DNA of 64,000 nt, taken from positions 271,992-335,991 of the forward strand of contig JAQWFQ010000030.1 in NCBI GenBank assembly GCA_029238665.1. Direction: 5' to 3'. Both the position numbers and the translations under genes were made by a program. This DNA comes from Crocinitomicaceae bacterium. GTDB taxonomy: Bacteria; Bacteroidota; Bacteroidia; Flavobacteriales_D; Crocinitomicaceae. The notes under the pieces are model-generated. The model saw nothing but the letters and a program-made list of their open reading frames with translations, was not told the origin of the DNA and did no database searches. Shown here in pieces: positions 9,026 to 17,615 of this stretch (positions within the stretch are counted from its first letter, which is position 1; every line of letters starts with the position of its first letter).

Positions 9026-9431
9026 CCATAACTGTAAGCCTACCTGTACAAATCAACTTATTCGTCGATTCATCATAAACATCTACAGCCCAAACATGGG
9101 TACTCCTACCTCCATGAGACAATGTTGCTTTGGCAACAACAAAACCACTTTTAATAGCCCCCACATGATTGGCATTCACCTCCAAACCAACAGAAAACTC
9201 AGTATCATTATCTACTATTAAACCTGAACCTATTGAACCTAAACTCTCTATCAAAACAACAGAAGCACCTCCATGCAAAAGGCCAAAAGGTTGAACTGTT
9301 CGTTGATCCACAGGCATTCTACCCATTAAATAATCGTCACCAAGTTCAGTCACAACAATACCTAAATGATCAATCAACGTGTTTTTATTAAGCCCGTTAA
9401 TTGTATCTAAAGAAACTTTTTTCATTTGCAT
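9006..9431 (-). CDS. PaaI/MenI-type hotdog thioesterase
   Basis: Acyl-CoA thioesterase of the hotdog fold, about 141 residues. Motif QPFGLLHGGASVVLIESLGS carries the HGG and Glu used for catalysis in the 4HBT/PaaI group. Overlap with menF and position ahead of menD suggest it hydrolyses 1,4-dihydroxy-2-naphthoyl-CoA in menaquinone synthesis (MenI role), an inference from context. A promoter -7 box sits at 9437-9444, so the ATG at 9455 would lie upstream of the transcript; I start at 9431 (9425 is equally possible). Confidence 0.88.
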   Translation of the reverse strand: MQMKKVSLDTINGLNKNTLIDHLGIVVTELGDDYLMGRMPVDQRTVQPFGLLHGGASVVLIESLGSIGSGLIVDNDTEFSVGLEVNANHVGAIKSGFVVAKATLSHGGRSTHVWAVDVYDESTNKLICTGRLTVMVVDKKS

Positions 9432-9436
9432 AAACA

Positions 9437-9466
9437 CAAATTTAAGGGCATTCATCGAATTAACAA
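9437..9466 (-). promoter_or_regulatory. promoter of the thioesterase-menF-menD operon
   Basis: Minus-strand TTG (9466-9464), a 19-bp spacer and TAAATTTG (9444-9437) form a full consensus. Only 5 nt separate the -7 box from the chosen ATG at 9431, so the mRNA is probably leaderless or nearly so. It decides against the upstream ATG at 9455. Confidence 0.7.
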
Positions 9467-9521
9467 CAATCGAACGTTGAAGTTTATTTGACCATCTGTA
9501 ATTTCTTATGTCATATTCAAT

Positions 9522-9529
9522 TACTTTTG
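9522..9529 (+). promoter_or_regulatory. -7 box of murB promoter
   Basis: TACTTTTG matches TAnnTTTG and lies just 4 nt (AAGT) before the murB ATG. No good -33 TTG at the canonical distance. The position implies a leaderless transcript. Confidence 0.5.
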
Positions 9530-9533
9530 AAGT

Positions 9534-10541
9534 ATGATTTCAACGAATGTAAACTTAAAAGAACACAATACCTTTGGTATATCTGTGAACTCCTCTCGAT
9601 TTGCAACTTTCACCTCTGTAGATGATTTGACTCAAGTTTTAGCAAAAAGAGAAGATTCTAAGCTTTTAATTTTAGGTGGAGGAAGCAACATTCTGTTTAC
9701 AAAAGACTTTGACGGTCTAGTCCTTAAGAATGAAATAAAAGGGTTCGAAATTATTCATCAAGACAATGACATCGTTCAAATAAAGGTGGGTGCAGGTGAA
9801 GTTTGGCATGATTTCGTAATGAAATGTATTGACTTACGATTCGCCGGTATTGAAAATTTATCTTTAATTCCAGGTAGCGTTGGAGCTAGCCCTATGCAAA
9901 ACATTGGAGCCTATGGTGTTGAAATCAAAGACGTATTTGTAGAATTAGAAGCCTACCACATTAACTCTGGTAAAACAAAAATATTTTCAAAAGAAGAATG
10001 CCAATTTGGCTATCGAGAAAGTGTTTTTAAACGTGAATTCAAAGACCAATACATTATCACATCTGTAACCTACGAACTCAACATGTCTAGCAGAGTTAAC
10101 TCCAGTTATGGTGCCATTCAACACGAACTAGAAAGCAATGGGATAAAACACCCTACAATCAAAGATATTAGTAATGCTGTAATTAAAATAAGGTCAAGTA
10201 AATTACCAAACCCGAAAGAAATTGGAAACGCAGGAAGTTTTTTCAAAAATCCAATTGTTGGAAAAGATGTACTGTCTAAACTACAGAACACGTTTGAAAA
10301 GGTACCTAACTACCCCGCACCAGAAGGTAAGGTAAAGTTAGCTGCCGGATGGTTAATTGAACAAGCTGGATGGAAAGGAAAAACCGTGGGTAATCATGGT
10401 GTACATAAAAATCAAGCGCTGGTACTCGTCAACTATTCAGATGCTTTAGGAGATGAGATCCTAACTCTATCAACTCAAATCATCAATGATGTTACAGAGA
10501 AGTTTGGAGTAACCTTGGAACGTGAAGTAAACATTATTTAA
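9534..10541 (+). CDS. murB: UDP-N-acetylenolpyruvoylglucosamine reductase
   Basis: FAD enzyme that reduces UDP-GlcNAc-enolpyruvate to UDP-MurNAc with NADPH, the second committed step of peptidoglycan synthesis. 335 residues, type I (E. coli-like) length. FAD-binding loop LGGGSNILF near residues 46-54; IPGSVGASPMQNIGAYG; proton-donor Ser in GNAGSFFKNP; catalytic Glu in the C-terminal LEREVNII. It converges with the helicase gene (11 bp between stops). Upstream it is divergent from the thioesterase-menF-menD operon. Confidence 0.96.
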   Translation: MISTNVNLKEHNTFGISVNSSRFATFTSVDDLTQVLAKREDSKLLILGGGSNILFTKDFDGLVLKNEIKGFEIIHQDNDIVQIKVGAGEVWHDFVMKCIDLRFAGIENLSLIPGSVGASPMQNIGAYGVEIKDVFVELEAYHINSGKTKIFSKEECQFGYRESVFKREFKDQYIITSVTYELNMSSRVNSSYGAIQHELESNGIKHPTIKDISNAVIKIRSSKLPNPKEIGNAGSFFKNPIVGKDVLSKLQNTFEKVPNYPAPEGKVKLAAGWLIEQAGWKGKTVGNHGVHKNQALVLVNYSDALGDEILTLSTQIINDVTEKFGVTLEREVNII

Positions 10542-10552
10542 CCACCAAAAGT

Positions 10553-11773
10553 CTACCAATCTAGACCTTTATCACTTTCTTCATTGGCTTTTTTAAGTAA
10601 AAGCTTCCAATTATTTGACCCGTCGTCTGAGCCATCTAAAATACTTAAATACTCGCCTTTAGACACTTCATACTCTTCAATATCTTGCCCTGTATATTCA
10701 ACAATTGCATCAAACAATTCTTGTTCTAAATCACTACAAAAAGCAAGGGCCTGACCTCTTTTATTTCCTCTACCAGTTCTACCACAACGGTGAACATAGT
10801 TTTCAGGAACATCCGGTATATCATAGTTGATTACATACTCAACATTTGGAATGTCAATCCCACGCGCTGCAACATCGGTTGTAACAAGCACCTTGTTTTC
10901 TCCCGTTCTAAATCGATCCAGGATTAAAAACCGATCCTTTTGCTCGATGCCTCCATGCATACACTCAGAATCAATATCCACACGCTTAAGTGCATCCACA
11001 ACCCTACCTGCCCTAACCTGAGTCCGAACAAAAACTACTACTTTTTTTTCAGGGTACTCTTTAATCATATTCTCTAAAAAGAAGCGCTTATCATCCATAC
11101 TCACCTTAATGAAAGCATGATCAATTGTTTTCGCAACCGGATTCTTTGGAGAAATTTGTATACGAATTGCATTTCGAACAACATCGTAGGCCAATGATTT
11201 AATCTTCTTAGAAATTGTAGCTGAGAAAAAGAGGGTTTGTCGTCTTCTAGGTATAAAATTCATTACATCTTTGATGTCTTTAGCAAACCCAAGATCCAGC
11301 ATCAAATCTGCCTCATCCAACACCAAAAACTTGATCTTCGTTAAATCAATCGCTTTTTGAGAAATTAAATCAAACATTCTACCTGGCGTTGCAACTAAAA
11401 TATCAATCCCATTATTTAATGTTCTAATTTGCTGTTCCTGTTCTACTCCACCAAACAGCCCAAACGTTTTAACACCTGTATCTTTACCAATTTCACGATA
11501 AACTGTTGCTATTTGCTTTGCCAACTCCCTGGTAGGAACCAGCACCAAGCAAGCTATACCATCGTTCTTTCTTTTTCTTTTCTGAACAATACTTAACGTA
11601 GGAATCGCAAATGCTGCAGTTTTACCTGTTCCTGTTTGAGCAATCGCCATTACATCCTCTCCATCAAGAATGTGTTGAATTGCCTTAAACTGAATATCGG
11701 TAGGCCTAGTATATCCTAAAACATTTAACTGTGACTTAACCTCTTTGGTAATATTGTAATCAGAAAACTTCAT
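10553..11773 (-). CDS. DEAD-box ATP-dependent RNA helicase
   Basis: 406 residues from ATG of MKFSDYNITKEV. All core motifs are present: Q motif (GYTRPTDIQ), Walker A AQTGTGKT, Ia PTRELAKQ, DEAD in LVLDEADLML, SAT in FFSATIS, and C-terminal TDVAARGIDIP plus HRCGRTGRG. The C-terminal tail is short, closer to RhlE/CsdA cores than to DbpA, so it is a general RNA remodeller; the exact substrate cannot be read. A -7 box TACCTTTG lies 4 nt before this ATG, which supports it over the longer frame to 11788. Confidence 0.93.
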   Translation of the reverse strand: MKFSDYNITKEVKSQLNVLGYTRPTDIQFKAIQHILDGEDVMAIAQTGTGKTAAFAIPTLSIVQKRKRKNDGIACLVLVPTRELAKQIATVYREIGKDTGVKTFGLFGGVEQEQQIRTLNNGIDILVATPGRMFDLISQKAIDLTKIKFLVLDEADLMLDLGFAKDIKDVMNFIPRRRQTLFFSATISKKIKSLAYDVVRNAIRIQISPKNPVAKTIDHAFIKVSMDDKRFFLENMIKEYPEKKVVVFVRTQVRAGRVVDALKRVDIDSECMHGGIEQKDRFLILDRFRTGENKVLVTTDVAARGIDIPNVEYVINYDIPDVPENYVHRCGRTGRGNKRGQALAFCSDLEQELFDAIVEYTGQDIEEYEVSKGEYLSILDGSDDGSNNWKLLLKKANEESDKGLDW

Positions 11774-11777
11774 GAAA

Positions 11778-11785
11778 CAAAGGTA
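11778..11785 (-). promoter_or_regulatory. -7 box of DEAD-box helicase promoter
   Basis: Minus-strand TACCTTTG followed by TTTC and the ATG. Four-nucleotide spacing suggests a leaderless mRNA. It is sandwiched between the upstream terminator and the gene. Confidence 0.5.
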
Positions 11786-11790
11786 CAAAC

Positions 11791-11821
11791 AAAAACCGCC
11801 CTGATCTTCAAGGCGGTTTTT
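11791..11821 (-). terminator. terminator after the zinc-ribbon gene
   Basis: Stem AAAAACCGCC / GGCGGTTTTT with an 11-nt loop, ending in a T run on the minus strand, 23 bp past the stop of the zinc-ribbon coiled-coil gene. Confidence 0.85.
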
Positions 11822-11843
11822 AATCTATTAAAATTATATTTTC

Positions 11844-12596
11844 TTATTCAGCAGCTTCTTCACTCGGAACCAGAACGCGACCACAGTGCTCACAAACGAT
11901 TACCTTCTTCTTAGCTTGAATATCCAACTGACGTTGAGGTGGAATTTTATTAAAACAACCACCGCAAGAATCTCTATCAACTTGAACAACAGCCAAACCA
12001 TTTTTAGCGCTCGTTCTAAGTCTAGAATATGCTCCACCAAGTCTACTGTCTAATTTCTTAAGTGCAGTAGCCGATTTTTTAGTCAACTTATCTTCTTGAA
12101 CTTGAGTCTCTGCAATAATCTCATCCAACTCAGCCGTTTTTGTTTTTAAGTCTTCTGCTCTGAAATCACAACGTTCTTTTGCCGCGTCAAGAATTTCTTT
12201 CTTCGATGAAATTTTAAACTTACTTTCCTTCGTACGTTTTTCATTCAATTTGATTTCAAGTTCTTGGAACTCGATTTCTTTTGAAAGCGACTCAAATTCT
12301 CTGTTATTTCTAACATTATTTTGTTGCTCTTTATATTTAGCAATTGCCGTTTCTGAATCTTTATTAGCATTCTTACGATCAGAAACTTCTGTTTCTAAAG
12401 TCTTAATCTCTTCTTGAATTTTCTCGACACGAGTAGCTAGACCTGCTAACTCATCCTCTAAGTCTTGAACTTCTAAAGGTAATTCTCCTCGAACAGTCTT
12501 AATTCTATCGATCTCAGAATCAATTAATTGCAAGTCATATAGACGATCTAATTTTTCAGCTACTGTTGCTTCTTTTTTAGTTGCAGTTTTTGCCAT
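11844..12596 (-). CDS. zinc-ribbon coiled-coil protein (CT398/CdsZ-like)
   Basis: 250 residues. An alanine/lysine-rich N-terminus is followed by a long antiparallel coiled coil (about 15-190; LEDELAGLATRVEKIQEEIK) and a C4 zinc ribbon (SCGGCFNKIPP with VCEHCGRVLVP near the C-terminus). This is the plan of the PF02591 family, whose molecular role is not settled; roles in RNA or secretion-linked scaffolding have been proposed. It starts 1 bp after the Nif3 gene stop, a conserved Bacteroidota pairing. The acidic end SEEAAE is typical. Confidence 0.88.
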   Translation of the reverse strand: MAKTATKKEATVAEKLDRLYDLQLIDSEIDRIKTVRGELPLEVQDLEDELAGLATRVEKIQEEIKTLETEVSDRKNANKDSETAIAKYKEQQNNVRNNREFESLSKEIEFQELEIKLNEKRTKESKFKISSKKEILDAAKERCDFRAEDLKTKTAELDEIIAETQVQEDKLTKKSATALKKLDSRLGGAYSRLRTSAKNGLAVVQVDRDSCGGCFNKIPPQRQLDIQAKKKVIVCEHCGRVLVPSEEAAE

Positions 12597-12597
12597 G

Positions 12598-13692
12598 CTA
12601 AAAATAATTTATTGGGTTTGTATTTATCTCAGTTACGAGAACGGCAAATTTAGTGAATTTTTTCGTCAAAATACGCTCTAAAAGTATAGAAGTGTATTGT
12701 TCACTTTCAAAATGGCCAATATCCGCAATAACAATGTCCTCTTCAGCATCAAAGAATTCATGGTATTTGAAGTCTCCAGTAATAAAAATATCGGCGTTAA
12801 TCCTTTTTGCATTGGCCAATAAAAAACTTCCTGAACCGCCACAAAAAGCGACTTTTTCAATCAAGCTACCTGTTGACTTAGTATGTCGGATAACTCCACA
12901 GTTAAACGTCTGTTTCACTTTTTCTAAAAACGCATTGAGTTCAATGGGTGATGCCAATGTGCCAACCATCCCTGAACCTTCAGTTTGATTCAAGTTACTA
13001 ATTGGAATCAGCTCATGAGCAACCTCCTCATAGGGATGCATATCTTTCATCGCACTAATTACCGATGTAATTTTATGATTTGACACCAATACTTCTAACC
13101 GATCCTCATGCTCAACAGAAAGCGATCCAATTTCCCCAGCGTACGGGTTCGCATTTTCTCCGGGTAAAAACGTTCCTATTCCTTTTGTCTTAAAACTACA
13201 ATTTGAGTAATTACCTATTGCACCCGCTCCGGCATTGAACATTACTTCTAAGACCTGGTTAGAATAATCGGCAGGGCAAAAGAATACTAATTTTGAAAGT
13301 ACATTTTGCTTAGGAGCTAAAACACTTAAATCGGACAAACCTAACCGCTCGCCAATTTCTCTATTCACCCCAAATTGATAATTATCTAGGTTTGTATGAA
13401 TAGCATATATTGCAATGTTATTTTTAATCGCCTTAATAACCGTTCGTTCAATATAATTACGACCATTAAATTTCTTCAAACCCTTAAATACAATTGGATG
13501 ATGAGCAATAATTAAATTACACCCTTTTTCAATCGCTTCATCTACCGTTGATTCAACACAGTCTAAACTAATTAATACTTGACGAATATCCTCTTGATCA
13601 TCCCCCACAATCAACCCACAGTTATCATAAGACTCTGAACTTGATAACGGAGCCAATGACTCCAAATAACTTGTTACTTCTTTTATTTTCAT
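12598..13692 (-). CDS. Nif3-like dinuclear metal-centre protein
   Basis: 364 residues, the long YqfO-type form with a middle insertion (about 130-230) holding a PII-like/CutA-like domain. Metal ligands are visible: LIIAHHPIVFKGLKK near 59-73 and the C-terminal DIGHFESE. The start MKIKEVTSYLESLAPLSSSESYDNCGLIVGD is the standard family opening. The family forms hexameric toroids; one proposed activity is GTP cyclohydrolase-like metal-dependent hydrolysis, but function is uncertain. Paired with the zinc-ribbon gene. Confidence 0.92.
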   Translation of the reverse strand: MKIKEVTSYLESLAPLSSSESYDNCGLIVGDDQEDIRQVLISLDCVESTVDEAIEKGCNLIIAHHPIVFKGLKKFNGRNYIERTVIKAIKNNIAIYAIHTNLDNYQFGVNREIGERLGLSDLSVLAPKQNVLSKLVFFCPADYSNQVLEVMFNAGAGAIGNYSNCSFKTKGIGTFLPGENANPYAGEIGSLSVEHEDRLEVLVSNHKITSVISAMKDMHPYEEVAHELIPISNLNQTEGSGMVGTLASPIELNAFLEKVKQTFNCGVIRHTKSTGSLIEKVAFCGGSGSFLLANAKRINADIFITGDFKYHEFFDAEEDIVIADIGHFESEQYTSILLERILTKKFTKFAVLVTEINTNPINYF

Positions 13693-13745
13693 AATTTACA
13701 ATACGAATCTATTTTTTTCTCCTAAAGAACACCTGTTTTGTTTTT

Positions 13746-13753
13746 CAAAGATA
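13746..13753 (-). promoter_or_regulatory. -7 box for Nif3/zinc-ribbon operon
   Basis: Minus-strand TATCTTTG, 53 nt upstream of the Nif3 ATG, matches TAnnTTTG. No clear -33 element at 19 bp. Confidence 0.4.
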
Positions 13754-13840
13754 GCGATATCATTACATTAAATGTAAACAAAACTATTTGCAATAAAAGA
13801 TAACGCCAATTATTCTAGATGTAATTCCAACAAGATTTTC

Positions 13841-13848
13841 TACCTTTG
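13841..13848 (+). promoter_or_regulatory. -7 box of sulfatase-fold transferase promoter
   Basis: TACCTTTG lies 7 nt before the ATG at 13856, again nearly leaderless. No -33 TTG at canonical spacing. Confidence 0.45.
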
Positions 13849-13855
13849 ATTTGCA

Positions 13856-15781
13856 ATGAAAACTATACTCAACAAAATTCCCCTTCATGTTAACACAATG
13901 CTAAAACGACTAGGAATAAGTCTATTGATGTTATTCATTACACGCCTCGTATTTTTAGCTTTCAATTATGGTAGTTTTCATCAGCTCGGAACATGGGACT
14001 ACATCATTGCACTTTGGTTTGATCTAATTACAATCGGATTGTTTTTCCTTCCTTTTTATTCATTATTCCTAATTCCTATCCCAATACGTGGGTATAAAAC
14101 ACACCAAGTCCTCACAAAAATACTTTGGCAATTAACAAACACATTATTAATTGCACTCAACTTACTTGACGTTGAATATTTTAAATACACAAGTAAACGA
14201 TCTACATTTGACTTATTTTCCATGCTGAGCACAGGAAGTGACCTAAACCAATTGGCATCGACACTTTTAAAAGATTTCTGGTTTTTATTTCTAATCCTTA
14301 TCATCTTAGTTACAATTTCAACTTGGATGTACTCAAAGACAGCACAAACATTCTCTACATTTAAAGTAAAAGGGAAAAACTTTTACAGAAAAAACATTAT
14401 CGCTTTTATAATCCTCACTCCAACCTTAGTTATAATGGGACGAGGAGGTTTTGCATTAAAACCAACAGGGATAATAGAAGCGGCAAATTATTGCAAAACA
14501 GAAAACACAGCCTTTGTCCTTACAACTCCATTCACAATGATTAAAACAGTTAATCAAGGAGGTTTAGATAATGTTGAATATTATTCTGAAACTGAATTAA
14601 AACAACATTTTAATCCCATAAAGCAATCTGTACCACAGCACATTCTACCCAATGGCACAAACGTAATGGTTATTATGCTTGAAAGTTTTGGTATTGAATT
14701 TATTGGTGCTTACAACAATCAAGAAGGATACACACCATTTCTAGATTCATTAATCGAGAAATCATTGAGTTTTAAGTATGCTTTTGCAAATGGAAAAAAA
14801 TCAATTGAAGCTGTCCCTGCCACTGTAGCATCTATACCTACACTTATGGACAACCCTTACATCTCTTCTCCTTTTGGAGACAACGAACTCAATTCACTGC
14901 CCAATATTTTAAAGAAACAAGAGTATTCATCTGGCTTCTTTCATGCAGCCACAAATGGATCCATGCGATTTGATGGGTTTTCAAAAATATGTGGGTTCGA
15001 CAATTACTACGGAAGATATGAATACAATAATGACGCTCATTTTGATAAAACCTGGGGTATTTTAGATGAATACTTTAACCCATGGACAGCTCGAAAACTA
15101 ACAGAAATGAAAGAACCTTTCTTCGGGTTTCTATTCACCTGCTCATCTCACCATCCGTACTTCATCCCTAAACACATGGACTCGAAGGTAAAAAAAGGCC
15201 CTCAACCTATCTGCGCTTCAATCAGCTATGGGGACTATGCGCTTCGAATTTTTTTTACAGAAGCTAAAAAACAACCGTGGTACGACAATACACTTTTTGT
15301 TATTCTTGCTGACCACACTCCAGCATCGATAACACCTGAATACCAAAACAGAACACACCTCTACCGAATACCTATTCTTTTCTATCATCCCAGTGGAAAA
15401 ATAAAACCTGAGAAAAGTAACGACATTATTCAACAGCTGGATCTTTTACCTACAATCTTAGACCTTTTGAACATTGAAACCAATTATTATGCCTTCGGAA
15501 ATTCTCACTACCAAAACACTAGAAAAGAAGCCATTACATACATCGAAGGAACCTATCACTACTACAAAAACAACAAAATGACATCCTTCTCTAACGGAAA
15601 GGCACGGAATTTGCATGACTTCACTGTTCAGAGTGTCACTCAGGCGGATTCAGTTTCTTATTATTCACAAGAAATTAAATCAATTGAAAAAAGGATCAAA
15701 TCCATTATTCAAACCTACAGTCGTGACCTAATTCTGAATCAAACGACAGTAGATGAAAAAGAAAATTCGATTCATAATTAA
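13856..15781 (+). CDS. LtaS/MdoB-like sulfatase-fold membrane transferase
   Basis: 641 residues. About five N-terminal membrane helices (15-200), then an extracytoplasmic alkaline-phosphatase/sulfatase domain (about 270-560): VMVIMLESFGIEF (metal-binding Glu), NGKKSIEAVPA (nucleophile Ser/Thr position), and ILADHTPA with metal-binding Asp-His. This is the plan of lipoteichoic acid synthase and phosphoglycerol transferases, which transfer headgroups from phosphatidylglycerol and release diacylglycerol. Its 3' end overlaps the lipid kinase gene by 29 bp, which supports a lipid-headgroup role. Exact donor and acceptor cannot be told. Confidence 0.85.
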   Translation: MKTILNKIPLHVNTMLKRLGISLLMLFITRLVFLAFNYGSFHQLGTWDYIIALWFDLITIGLFFLPFYSLFLIPIPIRGYKTHQVLTKILWQLTNTLLIALNLLDVEYFKYTSKRSTFDLFSMLSTGSDLNQLASTLLKDFWFLFLILIILVTISTWMYSKTAQTFSTFKVKGKNFYRKNIIAFIILTPTLVIMGRGGFALKPTGIIEAANYCKTENTAFVLTTPFTMIKTVNQGGLDNVEYYSETELKQHFNPIKQSVPQHILPNGTNVMVIMLESFGIEFIGAYNNQEGYTPFLDSLIEKSLSFKYAFANGKKSIEAVPATVASIPTLMDNPYISSPFGDNELNSLPNILKKQEYSSGFFHAATNGSMRFDGFSKICGFDNYYGRYEYNNDAHFDKTWGILDEYFNPWTARKLTEMKEPFFGFLFTCSSHHPYFIPKHMDSKVKKGPQPICASISYGDYALRIFFTEAKKQPWYDNTLFVILADHTPASITPEYQNRTHLYRIPILFYHPSGKIKPEKSNDIIQQLDLLPTILDLLNIETNYYAFGNSHYQNTRKEAITYIEGTYHYYKNNKMTSFSNGKARNLHDFTVQSVTQADSVSYYSQEIKSIEKRIKSIIQTYSRDLILNQTTVDEKENSIHN

Positions 15782-16625
15782 TCCAATTTCCGGTATAGGG
15801 AACAAGGAGAATATCCCCCAATTAATTGAACAGCATCTAGATTTAGATGCATTTGATTATGATATCGCATACACCGAGTACCGAAAACATGCTAAATCCA
15901 TTGCCATGGAATCAGCTCAATTAAATTACGATATTGTTTGCGCTGTTGGTGGTGACGGCTCTGTACATGAAATTGGGACTGAACTAATTGGAACAGACAC
16001 AAAACTTGCCATCCTCCCTGTTGGGTCCGGAAACGGGCTTGCAAGGCACCTTAAAATCCCTTTAAACATTAAAGATGCTATTCTTTGCATCAATAAAAAT
16101 CAAACAATTAAGATGGATACCGTTCTTGCAAACGATAAGCCATTCCTCAATGTTGGTGGGTACGGCTTTGACGCAATTATTGCAAAAAAATTTGATACAC
16201 ACACCCAACGAGGATTTCGAGGATATGCATACCTTATTATACGTGAATTCTTTAAGTATAACCCCATCAACATCTCTATAGATTTAGATGGAAAAATAAA
16301 AACACTACCTGTCGTGTTATGTACTGTGGCTAATGCTTCTCAATTCGGGAATGGCTTTACTGTATCTCCAAAATCGGATGTGACAGATGGTAAACTTGAG
16401 TTGTGTCTTCTAAAACCATTCTCGATTTGGTCAGCACCTTCGATTCTCTTTCGATTTTTTAGAAATAGCGGACATAAAAGTCGTTTTACAGAGATCATTT
16501 CTTTTAAAAAAATGACCATTCAGCTTTCGAAGAAAATTGCACATTATGATGGAGAACCTTTTGATGTAAAAGATGAATTAAACGTTAGTGTTGTCCCTGA
16601 AAGCCTTAATGTTTTAGTAGGTTAA
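15753..16625 (+). CDS. diacylglycerol kinase-family lipid kinase (DgkB/YegS-like)
   Basis: 290 residues with a DAGK catalytic domain: nucleotide-binding CAVGGDGSVHEIGTEL near residues 63-78, LPVGSGNGLARHL near 88-100, and NVGGYGFDAIIAKKF. The C-terminal beta-sandwich ends ISVVPESLNVLVG-like (NVSVVPESLNVLVG). Likely phosphorylates diacylglycerol or a related lipid at the inner membrane. The ATG sits inside the 3' end of the LtaS-like gene, so both are made together; the kinase could recycle diacylglycerol released by its neighbour. Sphingoid bases are an alternative substrate in this lineage. Confidence 0.9.
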   Translation: MKKKIRFIINPISGIGNKENIPQLIEQHLDLDAFDYDIAYTEYRKHAKSIAMESAQLNYDIVCAVGGDGSVHEIGTELIGTDTKLAILPVGSGNGLARHLKIPLNIKDAILCINKNQTIKMDTVLANDKPFLNVGGYGFDAIIAKKFDTHTQRGFRGYAYLIIREFFKYNPINISIDLDGKIKTLPVVLCTVANASQFGNGFTVSPKSDVTDGKLELCLLKPFSIWSAPSILFRFFRNSGHKSRFTEIISFKKMTIQLSKKIAHYDGEPFDVKDELNVSVVPESLNVLVG

Positions 16626-16656
16626 ATAAATACAATTAAATAAACGCTGGTTTTTC

Positions 16657-16818
16657 ATGCCTTTGATTTTTATATACCCTATAGCACCTGCAATAATCCT
16701 TGGCACACTAAACTGGCTGTATTGGAAAAGGCAAGGATACACATCCAAAGTACAATGGGCCATGAACATCCTTTTATTCTACCTTGGATTTTACTTGCTC
16801 TTCAGTAAAATATTGTAA
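16657..16818 (+). CDS. 53-residue membrane peptide
   Basis: A short frame I translated by hand, starting MPLIFIYPIAPAIILG and ending FYLLFSKIL. It has two hydrophobic segments (residues 2-22 and 36-52) split by a basic loop (YWKRQGYTSKVQW), as expected for a two-pass membrane peptide with positive loop inside. It lies 31 bp after the lipid kinase and 26 bp before the EI24-like gene on the same strand. Conservation is untested; a real small membrane protein is the best reading. Confidence 0.6.
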   Translation: MPLIFIYPIAPAIILGTLNWLYWKRQGYTSKVQWAMNILLFYLGFYLLFSKIL

Positions 16819-16844
16819 ATTCTATTCGTTAAATTTGCTGATAT

Positions 16845-17615
16845 ATGAAAACAATTAACCATCATATAAAAGCATTAAAATCTACCTTTAAAGAACTATC
16901 TAAAGGAAACTTCCTTTTATTCTTTATACCGGGAATCATATTAACTACTGGTTACTACTGGTTTATTTACCAAACATCCTCCATCGGCAAAGCTATTACG
17001 TTTACAAATGATTACACTTGGTTTAGTTGGGCAATAGACATCTTTAATTTTGCTGTGCGAAAAACACTCTCTGTATTCATGATAATCTCTGAACAGTTTT
17101 ATATTTTTTTCATTCTTACGCTCCTCTCCCCTTTCAACACTTACCTTGGTGAAAAATTAGATGCAAAACATACAGGTGCAAAATTTGAAGGTGGCATCAT
17201 TCGTTTTCTACATGATTTTATTCGAATGGTTTTTGTCGTCATACTTGCCATCTCACTTGAAATTATTTGCATTGTATTTTATTGGGTTCTTTCTTGGTTT
17301 ATCGGCTTTGAACCGCTTGACACCATTATATACTTTTGTATCACAGCTTTTTTCTTTGGATTTTCCTTTTATGATTTTGCGCTAGAAAGGTATAAATCAA
17401 ATGTGTTTGATAGTTTAGAATTTGCTTTTAGTAAACCATTAACCATGATCCTTACTGGAAGTGTCTTTTTAATCATTTTCAATATTCCATACATTGGAGT
17501 TCCTTTGGCCCCAGTAATCACACTAATGGTCTCAACTTTTGTATATTTACACCTTACAAATAAGATTCAACAAACACCTACTAACAACAAACAGAATACG
17601 ATAGAAAATGAATGA
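16845..17615 (+). CDS. EI24/CysZ-like membrane protein
   Basis: 256 residues, about six hydrophobic segments, matching the EI24 domain family that includes the sulfate transporter CysZ. Opening LKSTFKELSKGNFLLFFIPG and the middle ILTLLSPFNTYLGEKLDAKHTG followed by FLHDFIRM are typical. The C-terminal tail is polar (QQTPTNNKQNTIENE). It overlaps mutA by 8 bp, so the two are translationally coupled. Sulfate uptake is possible but not shown by context. Confidence 0.82.
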   Translation: MKTINHHIKALKSTFKELSKGNFLLFFIPGIILTTGYYWFIYQTSSIGKAITFTNDYTWFSWAIDIFNFAVRKTLSVFMIISEQFYIFFILTLLSPFNTYLGEKLDAKHTGAKFEGGIIRFLHDFIRMVFVVILAISLEIICIVFYWVLSWFIGFEPLDTIIYFCITAFFFGFSFYDFALERYKSNVFDSLEFAFSKPLTMILTGSVFLIIFNIPYIGVPLAPVITLMVSTFVYLHLTNKIQQTPTNNKQNTIENE

